The position numbers were made by a program, and so were the translations under genes. Source: Cladopsammia gracilis (lineage: Eukaryota; Cnidaria; Anthozoa; Scleractinia; Dendrophylliidae). Taken from it: 64,000 nt of DNA. The DNA is taken from positions 358,501 to 422,500 of the forward strand of contig JAJGOT010000346.1 of assembly GCA_022457155.1 (NCBI GenBank). Direction: 5' to 3'. The number at the start of each line of letters is the position of its first letter. The stretch's first letter is position 1. Shown piece after piece: positions 45,302-51,486 of this stretch. The notes beneath the pieces were generated by a model. That model made no database searches and was not told the origin of the DNA. It saw nothing but the letters and a program-made list of their open reading frames with translations.

Positions 45302-45667
45302 ATGGATCCATTTGAAAAAATAATTTACACTGAAGCCGAGCGAAGCGAAGCGAGCGAAGCGAGTGACCATGAAGATTGTTCCACATGTTCAGAGGAAGAA
45401 ATAAGAAGCGAAGATGAAACCCCAACAACATCGGATGATGAATTTATTGTCTCTGATTCGGAGATGGCGGAAGCTGAGCGAAGCGACGAAATCGAAGACT
45501 CAATTGAACTTCTCTTTGAATCTTTTGTCAATCTCCAGGAGGAACACAAGATTCTCAAAAAGGAACTCCAAAAGCAAAGCGGCCTTCTCTGGGAAATCCA
45601 CCGGGAATTAAAAGAGAGTAAAGCGAAGCAAAACGGGCCAAGCGAAACGAAACGAAAGCGATGCTAA
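45302..45667 (+). CDS. Acidic coiled-coil protein, paralogue of the gene at 58,608
   Basis: 121 codons, start fixed by the TAA-A-ATG junction with the preceding gene. The N-terminal two-thirds are acidic with Ser/Glu/Ala repeats encoded by AGCGAAGCGAGCG-type sequence. Residues about 60-110 (DEIEDSIELLFESFVNLQEE, then a Lys/Glu heptad stretch) resemble DEIDSIDLLMESYVNLEKW of the 58,608 gene, so the two are paralogous. The C-terminus is basic. No known family. Possibly a scaffold or regulatory dimer; that is a guess from the coiled coil. Confidence 0.65.
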   Translation: MDPFEKIIYTEAERSEASEASDHEDCSTCSEEEIRSEDETPTTSDDEFIVSDSEMAEAERSDEIEDSIELLFESFVNLQEEHKILKKELQKQSGLLWEIHRELKESKAKQNGPSETKRKRC

Positions 45668-45983
45668 GCGGTGTTTTGAAATTACAGACTTTATGAATAT
45701 GAATGTAAAACATTCATCTTCCGCATTTGTTCTTTTTGTGAAAATAGACAGGTGACAAAATATCACGTGATGATTTTTGGCCAATACATTTTTATCAAAA
45801 TTTTTATCAAAATTTGGCAAATTCTGATAAAACTCGTAATTCTGATAAAAATTTTTATAAGAAATTCAATGAATTTATTTCCCCCAGATTTCAGCGGAAT
45901 TTTTTTCCACCAGATTTTTCAGCGGAATATTTTTTTCAGAATTTTTTTCAGAATTTTTTTCCACCAGATTTTTCAGCGAAACG
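45668..45983. other. Intergenic repeats between convergent genes
   Basis: AT-rich, with TTTTTATCAAAATTTTTATC-type inverted motifs at 45,789-45,860 and two to three copies of a TTTTTTCCACCAGATTTTTC unit at 45,900-45,975. It separates the plus-strand gene ending at 45,667 from the minus-strand integrase ending at 45,984 and probably holds both 3' ends. Confidence 0.5.
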
Positions 45984-46943
45984 CTAAGATAGTTTTTCCA
46001 CATCACTCAGTGGAACCCAAGAATTAAATTTGTCAGGGTAACTTTTCCATTTTACAAGCGCGAGTTTTCGCTTATTATCGCGGCGAATAACTTTTTCAAT
46101 TCGAAACACATCTTGCGTTGTCTTTTGAAGTTCTGCCTCGTAAAATGATCCAGTGATTGATTCTCCCAACAGATCAACTAATTTATACGTCGGAGGGTTT
46201 GTGTTTAAAACCTCATCGATAACAAATATCTCCTCTGTCCAATTCGGGGTGAAACCTTTGTCAAATATCTTTCGTTTAAACTTTGAAATTCTCACCCTGT
46301 CGCCAACCCTGAATTTTGCCGGGTTGTGTTTAGCATAAATTAAATCTCCGTATAAATTAGCGAAAACCTTTTTCTCATTTTCCTGCTTGCTCGCCTCTGC
46401 GGGAGTCATGGCAATGCTTGAATGAAAACGGTGGTTATATTCATCCAGTAATTTGCCAAGTTTGTCCCAGTATATTGTATTGTTGTTCTCGCTAAACATT
46501 TTAAAGAGTTTCTCTTTGAAAGACCTGTTCCAGCGCTCAACAACAGATGACTTTTCTTGATTTTCCGTTGTATACAATTTTACCCCATTCTCGCTCAGGA
46601 GGGCCTTCATTATTCCATTGAAAAATTCAGACCCTTTGTCAGTCCAGAGCATTTTCGGTTTTCGCCCCTTGAATATGTCTCGGAAAGCATCAGCCACTGT
46701 TTGACCTCGTTTGTCTTTCAGGGGACGAATCCAACCGAATTTTGAGAAAACATCGATCACCATCAGGAGATATCTGATTCCCTTGTTCCACCTCGAAAAT
46801 TTCCCCATCTCGACCAGATCAGCCGCCCAGATGTTGTCAATCCCATACGCAATGACTCGCCTCTTTGGAAAGCGCCGCCTGATTGGCTGGTGGAGTTCAT
46901 TTGCCAGATTTTGAGCCCAGCCTTCACTCAAAATCTTTTCCCG
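45984..46943 (-). CDS. DDE integrase with C-terminal chromodomain (-1 frame product)
   Basis: The frame is open upstream but has no suitable ATG; element-type sequence begins right after a slippery site at 46,949-46,943 (WAQNLANELHQPIRRRF). The catalytic core has IWAADLVEM (Asp), MLWTDKGSEF (Asp) and EKSSVVERWNRS (Glu), about 33 residues apart. Then come an SH3-like segment (FRVGDRVRISKFKRK, FTPNWTEEIFVI) and a chromodomain (FRIEKVIRRDNKRKLALVKW, SYPDKFNSWVPL) that would guide insertion to chromatin. The frame is -1 to the phospholipase ORF it overlaps, so it is probably made as a phospholipase-integrase fusion. Function: inserts the element DNA into the host chromosome. Confidence 0.85.
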   Translation of the reverse strand, partial: REKILSEGWAQNLANELHQPIRRRFPKRRVIAYGIDNIWAADLVEMGKFSRWNKGIRYLLMVIDVFSKFGWIRPLKDKRGQTVADAFRDIFKGRKPKMLWTDKGSEFFNGIMKALLSENGVKLYTTENQEKSSVVERWNRSFKEKLFKMFSENNNTIYWDKLGKLLDEYNHRFHSSIAMTPAEASKQENEKKVFANLYGDLIYAKHNPAKFRVGDRVRISKFKRKIFDKGFTPNWTEEIFVIDEVLNTNPPTYKLVDLLGESITGSFYEAELQKTTQDVFRIEKVIRRDNKRKLALVKWKSYPDKFNSWVPLSDVEKLS

Positions 46944-46949
46944 TTTTTT
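46885..46949 (-). promoter_or_regulatory. Predicted -1 ribosomal frameshift signal, phospholipase to integrase
   Basis: Slippery heptamer A-AAA-AAC (46,949-46,943) is exactly in phase with the phospholipase frame, four codons before its TGA (46,930). After a 7-base spacer, GATTTTGAG (46,935-46,927) pairs with CTCAAAATC (46,915-46,907). The loop bases GGCTGG (46,922-46,917) pair with CCAGCC (46,890-46,885), forming an H-type pseudoknot. Confidence 0.7.
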
Positions 46950-47587
46950 GGGGCACCGAGACCCAGTTTTTGTTTTGCTTGAATTGTGTTTCGCGCCAAA
47001 GCATGACCCCACTGTCTTTCTTTCCAGGGAATGGCATCCAAAGCGGCAACCATTTTCCTGTCTGCTTCGTTCTTGCATTTGCGTGGATTCTTTCCTTTCG
47101 CGCAGACTGAATAATCCACATCGTGTTGCATAGCAACTGCGTCTGTTTTTCCTGTGGGCTGCTGCATAATTTCGAGAATTTTTCCCTTTTCATCAAATCT
47201 GACTTGTTTTTCGAGTGGGTTCCAGGGGCCGGTATAATTATGTCCAGGCAAAGTAAAACCTTTCTTTGGTCTTGGCAGCTTCCCAATCAGGGAATGAACA
47301 TCTAAAGCACCCCCATCCAAATCTGCTCGATCTGTCTTATATTTTCTGTTTGGTCTAATCGCCGTGGACAGCTCATTCATCATATCAGCAGAGGTTTTGG
47401 CAAGAAATGGTTTCATCTTGTCCAACGCAAAATCCAATGCTTTCTTTTGAGTGTTTTTGTTTCGCAATAATTCACTGGCCCCATAACGACCCATTTCAAC
47501 TGTCTTTTTTCCCAACCAAGGCAGCGCATGAGCCACGCCAGTCAGCGCAAGTTCACCAAAGCCCCCACCTTGTGGGGGCCGACTCAG
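46928..47587 (-). CDS. Phospholipase A2 domain protein (-1 frame product)
   Basis: Open frame to the TGA at 46,930-46,928. The domain lies near the C-terminus: a calcium-loop-like LPGHNYTGPWNPLE, then the catalytic MQHDVDYSV (His-Asp pair, Tyr), CKNEADRKMV and a closing KQKLGLGAPKN. Parvoviruses and adintoviruses carry such domains to breach endosomal membranes during entry. The frame's first ATG is inside the protein after the conserved front end, and the frame overlaps the zinc-ribbon ORF in the -1 frame at a GGGAAAC slippery site. I therefore place its first codon at 47,587 as a frameshift product. The lysine/proline-rich linker before the domain has no known function. Confidence 0.75.
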   Translation of the reverse strand: MSRPPQGGGFGELALTGVAHALPWLGKKTVEMGRYGASELLRNKNTQKKALDFALDKMKPFLAKTSADMMNELSTAIRPNRKYKTDRADLDGGALDVHSLIGKLPRPKKGFTLPGHNYTGPWNPLEKQVRFDEKGKILEIMQQPTGKTDAVAMQHDVDYSVCAKGKNPRKCKNEADRKMVAALDAIPWKERQWGHALARNTIQAKQKLGLGAPKNGKRF

Positions 47588-47593
47588 TTTCCC
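47561..47593 (-). promoter_or_regulatory. Predicted -1 ribosomal frameshift signal, zinc ribbon to phospholipase
   Basis: G-GGA-AAC (47,593-47,587) is in phase with the zinc-ribbon frame and is followed at once by its TGA stop. After a 7-base spacer, GCCCCCAC (47,579-47,572) and GTGGGGGC (47,568-47,561) form a perfect 8-bp GC-rich hairpin with loop AAG. Slippage by -1 leads straight into the phospholipase frame. Confidence 0.7.
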
Positions 47594-47760
47594 GATTTCG
47601 CTCTGCGGCTCGCTCCGCTCGCTTTCACAAATCTTGTTTTTTTGATTCCGCAGGAAGCGCAATGGCAGAAAAACATTTTTCTACCATTTTTCGCGGTCAT
47701 ATAACCAGATGGACCTTTGCATTCAGTTTGTTTTTTTTCCTTCACGCAATATGATTTCAT
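47584..47760 (-). CDS. Small zinc-ribbon protein
   Basis: 58 codons from ATG 47,760 (context TTGAAAATG). MKSYCVKEKKQTECKGPSGY, then TAKNGRKMFF and CHCASCGIKKTRFVK: a two-knuckle ribbon resembling the DUF5679-type ribbon of adinto-like elements, but the second cysteine of the first knuckle is Glu (CVKE), with a Cys six residues further on. The tail SGASRRAKSG is basic and encoded by AGCGAGCGGAGCG-type low-complexity sequence. The ATG is 3 bases after the protease stop. Likely a DNA- or capsid-associated protein and the leader of the phospholipase/integrase fusion. Confidence 0.7.
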   Translation of the reverse strand: MKSYCVKEKKQTECKGPSGYMTAKNGRKMFFCHCASCGIKKTRFVKASGASRRAKSGN

Positions 47761-47762
47761 TT

Positions 47763-48272
47763 TCAATCGAAATATTCTTTTATGAATTTCTCATTCTCCC
47801 CCGAGTCAGTCAGACTGAGAGGCTTGAGAATATCATAGAAATCTTTCCCCTGCGACCATTGATGGAGGAAAAACAGGCAATAATACCCGCAAAGAACGCT
47901 GTTGATGTTTTGATACTGGCTGCTGTTCCAAATCACCGGTTTGGAACTTTTGAATTCCTGGGGAAATCCCATCCCAAAAGAGTCGAAATACCACAGGGCA
48001 CGATCTCCGGGGGCGCAACACACCCAGTGAGTTCCGGCATTTTCAAGCGAATCAAGATTGATGATGCAGGGGCTGTGTTCTCGGGGCATGGCTTCATCCC
48101 TGGCGAAAATCCCTTTGAAATTGGGAATTTTCAGAAAATCAATCCACTGGAGAAGATCAAGGTTGCTCAGGGGTTTGTTCACGAATTTGGGTTTCAAAGA
48201 ATCGCCCCGAGAACTGGGATATTGTTGAATGGACTTTTCGATCCCAGCAGAAGTCCCGTTCCTTTTTTGGAT
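47763..48272 (-). CDS. Adenain-like cysteine protease (-1 frame product)
   Basis: Catalytic set in order: AGTHWVCCAP (His), LWYFDSFGMG (Asp), YQNINSVLCGYYCLFF (Gln and Cys), as in the adenovirus protease family that matures capsid proteins. N-terminal LSNLDLLQWIDFL is typical of Polinton proteases. No ATG lies before the conserved region; the only early Met is after it. The frame is -1 relative to the upstream core-protein ORF and overlaps its last ~75 bases, with a slippery A-AAA-AAA at 48,278-48,272. Probably translated as a core-protease fusion. Confidence 0.85.
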   Translation of the reverse strand: MQKRNGTSAGIEKSIQQYPSSRGDSLKPKFVNKPLSNLDLLQWIDFLKIPNFKGIFARDEAMPREHSPCIINLDSLENAGTHWVCCAPGDRALWYFDSFGMGFPQEFKSSKPVIWNSSQYQNINSVLCGYYCLFFLHQWSQGKDFYDILKPLSLTDSGENEKFIKEYFD

Positions 48273-49030
48273 TTTTTTCCCATCCCAATTTTTCGTCCCC
48301 AGGTTCCGATGAATGGGGGAGGTGGTTCCCAAGGGGCTCCCAATCTTGGCGCGCCTTTTCCTTTGGGGCGACCAACGCGTGGCGCTCCTTTTCCTTTTGG
48401 GCGACCAACTCTTGGCGCTCCCTTCCCAAACAAATTTTTCACCATGTCCAGCGCCAGCGGGATTCCAATGGAAGCCAGAATTGTTCCCAATGCCCCACCA
48501 GCTTGTTTTGCTGATGGTTTCATCGTCAGTTGTCCTCCTGATTTCAGGGCAGTCAAAATATCCTGTTTCTGCTTATTTGTCAACAAATGTTTATTGTCAA
48601 TCAGTTTCTGAATTTTATCTTGGGGAATGAGAAATCCGCCCGTTTGCCTGCCTCCCTTCCCGCTGATTTTTTTCACGACTTGACTCGCTCCTTCACTCGC
48701 CAAACCAGCCAATGCTGACAGTCCAAGTGTCTTTGCCAGGGTGGGTGCCAGGGAACGAGCCAGGGGAACAATAGCAGAGAAAAGACTTCCGCCTTGCTTC
48801 ATCACTTTTCGGATTTGCGTTTTTGATATCTTGATTTCAACTCCCTTTCCCTGAGATGCGGCTTTGGCAATTCGGTTCTTTTGGTTGACTGTCAGCATCA
48901 GTTCATCATTTCCGCGTGTTTGATTTTTTTTCAGCCTCAGGGTGATAGCGCAGTTTGCTTTAAATGCTCTTCCAAGCTTGCTTTTTTGCCCTTCCGACAG
49001 ATTTACTTTATATGGGTGATATGTTGTCAT
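48194..49030 (-). CDS. Basic core/minor structural protein with Gly-Gly sites
   Basis: 278 codons from ATG 49,030 (TTTAAAATG); the sequence before this Met is only an in-frame run from the capsid stop. N-terminal TTYHPYKVNLSEGQKSKLGR, then KISKTQIRKVMKQGG, two hydrophobic segments (LARSLAPTLAKTLGLSALAG; LGTILASIGIPLALDMVKNL) and a basic tail with three GKGAPRVGRP-type repeats. Gly-Gly dipeptides (KQGGSLF, QTGGFLI, KQAGGAL) are candidate cleavage sites for the adjacent protease. This protein is widespread next to the capsid gene in animal Polintons; it may act like adenovirus pVI/pX in membrane disruption or DNA packing. Its exact role is unknown. Confidence 0.7.
   Translation of the reverse strand: MTTYHPYKVNLSEGQKSKLGRAFKANCAITLRLKKNQTRGNDELMLTVNQKNRIAKAASQGKGVEIKISKTQIRKVMKQGGSLFSAIVPLARSLAPTLAKTLGLSALAGLASEGASQVVKKISGKGGRQTGGFLIPQDKIQKLIDNKHLLTNKQKQDILTALKSGGQLTMKPSAKQAGGALGTILASIGIPLALDMVKNLFGKGAPRVGRPKGKGAPRVGRPKGKGAPRLGAPWEPPPPFIGTWGRKIGMGKKSKKGTGLLLGSKSPFNNIPVLGAIL
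48214..48278 (-). promoter_or_regulatory. Predicted -1 ribosomal frameshift signal, core to protease
   Basis: A-AAA-AAA (48,278-48,272) is in phase with the core frame; a second run C-AAA-AAA follows at 48,269-48,263. Six bases after that second run, GGACTT (48,256-48,251) pairs with AAGTCC (48,236-48,231), and loop bases CTGGGAT (48,247-48,241) pair with ATCCCAG (48,220-48,214): an H-type pseudoknot. The best slippery heptamer is 15 bases from the stem, longer than the usual 5-9, so the signal is weaker than the other two. Confidence 0.5.
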
Positions 49031-49066
49031 TTTAAATGACAAGATATGTTTTTCACAGACCACACG

Positions 49067-50332
49067 TCACACGATAACCAGCTCATTTCCAATCTTATCG
49101 ATTTTCACTTCTTCTTCATAGAGAACTATCGCATGTACATTGAAGTTTGCCGCTGCATCTGCGTTCAATCGATACCTGAATATCAACTGCTTGGGATCTC
49201 TTGTTGGTTTTTCAGTTTGATAAGTCAGATCGAAATAGATCAACGGGAAAAGAGACTTGAAATTGGCCAGATTCAGCTGTGTCCCTGTGTTAAAATCATT
49301 TTTCCTCATTGCATAAGCCATGACATCCTGGAAAATCCTCACTTTGCTTTCACTGTCATACTCTGTTTCCGGGTAGAAAACTCCGTTTCCATATTCCAGC
49401 CGGCAGTTCAACAAGGATGAATTATTATCCGCTGCATTCAGCTTGAAAGTGTCCATCAGATAGGGATTGTCTTCTGCCTGGACATCATTGGGCGGAGCGG
49501 TTCTTTTTAGCCAGACAAAAATATGCCTCACATTGTCGATGCTCGCTGAGATCTGGAAAAATCCTGATGATGTTGCGGGAGCAGATTGCTGATACATTTC
49601 CCTCAGATATTTCCATTGCGTTTCTTTCAGGAATGAGCTGACAAATTTGTCATACAGAGAATCTTTGGGAGTCAATCTTGGCACCCAAAGCAAAAACCGG
49701 TTCACAACAACTCTTCCAGGATTAGCAGCAACGGCGTGTGCCATATGAATGAGGTCCTCATCATCATTCAGTGTTATCTCGAATTGAAGCTGCATAGGCA
49801 CAAGCATCTTATCTTCCAACTCTTCGAAAAAGGAAAAACGATTCAGGGGAATGATCGTATTAGCGTTTTGAAGATCTCGAGTAATCACTCGCCGAGCTTC
49901 AAATCCAAGATTCGTATTAGCGGTTGTTGCATCAGTATCCAAATACCAGAAACTGTTCTTGGCGACTGATCTGCTGAAGTCGTCGGAGTATTCTAACAAA
50001 TTCTTTGTGAAACAGACTTTATGCAGATTATCAGTATCATAAATAATCTTTCCCGCAGATTTTATCGTCAGGTGTTTAATCAGGGAATGAGCCCCATTGA
50101 TTACGGTTATTCTTTCAGCGTCATATGCCGCTCCATCTGCTAATTTCTGGAGTTGAAATTGCATCTCGAAATAAGCATTGTACCAATCATAGAATGCGGA
50201 TCGGTCATTAATCGTGAATTTATAACCACTTTTTTGTTGATGTTGAGCATTAGCTGGAGCTCGGATTGTGTCATCCAGCTGGAAGCGCACTAATTCATTT
50301 CTTTGAAGATATTCATTCGATCGAAAAGCCAT
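49067..50332 (-). CDS. Major capsid protein (double jelly-roll type)
   Basis: 421 codons from ATG 50,332 (GATTTAAAATGG). MAFRSNEYLQRNELVRFQLD, YDWYNAYFEMQFQLQKLADG, SLIKHLTIKSAGKIIYDTDN and FPLIYFDLTYQ match the conserved start and strand pattern of Polinton/adintovirus capsid proteins, which form hexon-like trimers of two jelly rolls. Length is slightly below the usual range for the group. The frame is intact, so the copy may still assemble. It lies between two structural genes with 1-40-base gaps. Confidence 0.85.
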   Translation of the reverse strand: MAFRSNEYLQRNELVRFQLDDTIRAPANAQHQQKSGYKFTINDRSAFYDWYNAYFEMQFQLQKLADGAAYDAERITVINGAHSLIKHLTIKSAGKIIYDTDNLHKVCFTKNLLEYSDDFSRSVAKNSFWYLDTDATTANTNLGFEARRVITRDLQNANTIIPLNRFSFFEELEDKMLVPMQLQFEITLNDDEDLIHMAHAVAANPGRVVVNRFLLWVPRLTPKDSLYDKFVSSFLKETQWKYLREMYQQSAPATSSGFFQISASIDNVRHIFVWLKRTAPPNDVQAEDNPYLMDTFKLNAADNNSSLLNCRLEYGNGVFYPETEYDSESKVRIFQDVMAYAMRKNDFNTGTQLNLANFKSLFPLIYFDLTYQTEKPTRDPKQLIFRYRLNADAAANFNVHAIVLYEEEVKIDKIGNELVIV

Positions 50333-50338
50333 TTTAAA

Positions 50339-50731
50339 TCATTTTTTTCTTTTTCGAATTCCTTGCCCAGAGATCAACCTGTTTAATATAGCATCAGAAC
50401 TTTCTCCGGAGGTTGACGCAGGGGCTGATTGTGGTCGAGCTGGTGGCTTTGTTTTGCCTGGTGGCTTCCCCTTTCTCATATTTCCCAGCTTTTTCATGAT
50501 CAAATCACCAGATTTTTCAACTGCTTTTTTGCCGAGTTTATCCCCAGCGTGAGAAATTCCTGATTCCAAGGCTTTTTTCGCAATGGGTTTCGCGAATTTA
50601 TTGAAGACGACTGATGCAACCTTCCTCATTGGTTTGAAAATATTGTCCACAATCAAACCTGTTCCTTTGTGCCGGAAGACAAACCGTCCCAGCTGGGGGT
50701 GGAAAAAACGAGAGAATTCATAACTTTTCAT
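50339..50731 (-). CDS. Small basic structural protein
   Basis: 130 codons; ATG at 50,731 overlaps a -1-frame TGA of the minor capsid gene (ATGA). VDNIFKPMRKVASVVFNKFA, SHAGDKLGKKAVEKSGDLIM, a Pro/Lys-rich linker and ILNRLISGQGIRKRKK. Strongly basic with an amphipathic helix; conserved in cnidarian Polinton-type elements to my recollection, function unknown. A capsid-interior or DNA-binding role is inferred from charge and position beside the capsid genes. Confidence 0.65.
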   Translation of the reverse strand: MKSYEFSRFFHPQLGRFVFRHKGTGLIVDNIFKPMRKVASVVFNKFAKPIAKKALESGISHAGDKLGKKAVEKSGDLIMKKLGNMRKGKPPGKTKPPARPQSAPASTSGESSDAILNRLISGQGIRKRKK

Positions 50732-50828
50732 TTTATTTGTTTTTTCAAGATAAGCGAGAACGCTGTATCAGCTCCATTCAAATCAACAACCCGCCTTTTC
50801 CCATCAGTGATCCAGATCCGAATGGAGC

Positions 50829-51485
50829 TTATTCTGTTTTATTTCTCATGGGTTCAAGAGTGAAACTATAGGAGGCCTGCAGAACAGATGTTGAAAAGGA
50901 GAAGATGATATCGCTCTCTTCCCCATCCACAAGCGAATCACTTGTGAGATCGCAATGAATGTTCAACATATCAGTATCTTGACTGAGGTTTGGAACTCTG
51001 GGGCCAATGTTGACTTTGTCTTTCAGAATCTTTTTATCGAAACCAACGAGATCGCTGAAGTTGGATTTCTCGAGATCAAGTTGCCAGTTTTCTTCCAGCG
51101 TGATTGTTACTCTGAAAGTTGTGGGAGAGAAAGCAAGATTGATTGGGAATTTTTCATTCTTTCCTGGGGTGCTGCCTGCGAGGGGGCCTGTTGCGTTTCG
51201 AATTGCCGCATTTAAAGTGGAATAATCCCAAACCCCAGCGGGAAAGGTGATATCGGAAAATGTTTTCCCACCGTCAGAGCTGAATCTGATCAGCTGATTT
51301 TTCAATGCGGCATTGATGTTATACCACGTAAAACTCATATTGATAATTCTGTTCAACCCAACAACATATTGGGAATTTGGATCCAAAATAATGGGTCGAT
51401 TGAATTTTGTTGTGAAATTTTCTGGTTTGTTTCCCCCAGTCTTGACGGAAAAGGATGACAGGACAATTTCTCTTTCGATTTCCAT
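50829..51485 (-). CDS. Minor capsid (penton-like) protein, C-terminus frameshifted
   Basis: 218 codons from ATG 51,485, one base after the TAA of the preceding gene. MEIEREIVLSSFSVKTGGNK, PIILDPNSQYVVGLNRIINM, SDGGKTFSDITFPAGVWDY and SYSFTLEPM fit the single-jelly-roll penton-like protein of Polintons. The stop TAA at 50,831-50,829 looks premature: the -1 frame goes on from 50,829 to a TGA at 50,730-50,728 that overlaps the next start codon, with plausible sequence (IWITDGKRRVVDLN). No slippery heptamer is present at this junction, so an indel is the likelier cause. Confidence 0.75.
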   Translation of the reverse strand: MEIEREIVLSSFSVKTGGNKPENFTTKFNRPIILDPNSQYVVGLNRIINMSFTWYNINAALKNQLIRFSSDGGKTFSDITFPAGVWDYSTLNAAIRNATGPLAGSTPGKNEKFPINLAFSPTTFRVTITLEENWQLDLEKSNFSDLVGFDKKILKDKVNIGPRVPNLSQDTDMLNIHCDLTSDSLVDGEESDIIFSFSTSVLQASYSFTLEPMRNKTE

Positions 51486-51486
51486 T

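Noticed and set aside
47637..47644. C-AAAAAAA run as the slippery site between zinc ribbon and phospholipase
   Set aside because: It is not an X-XXY-YYZ heptamer in the zinc-ribbon phase, and slipping there would remove the conserved end of the ribbon. GGGAAAC at 47,593 fits better.
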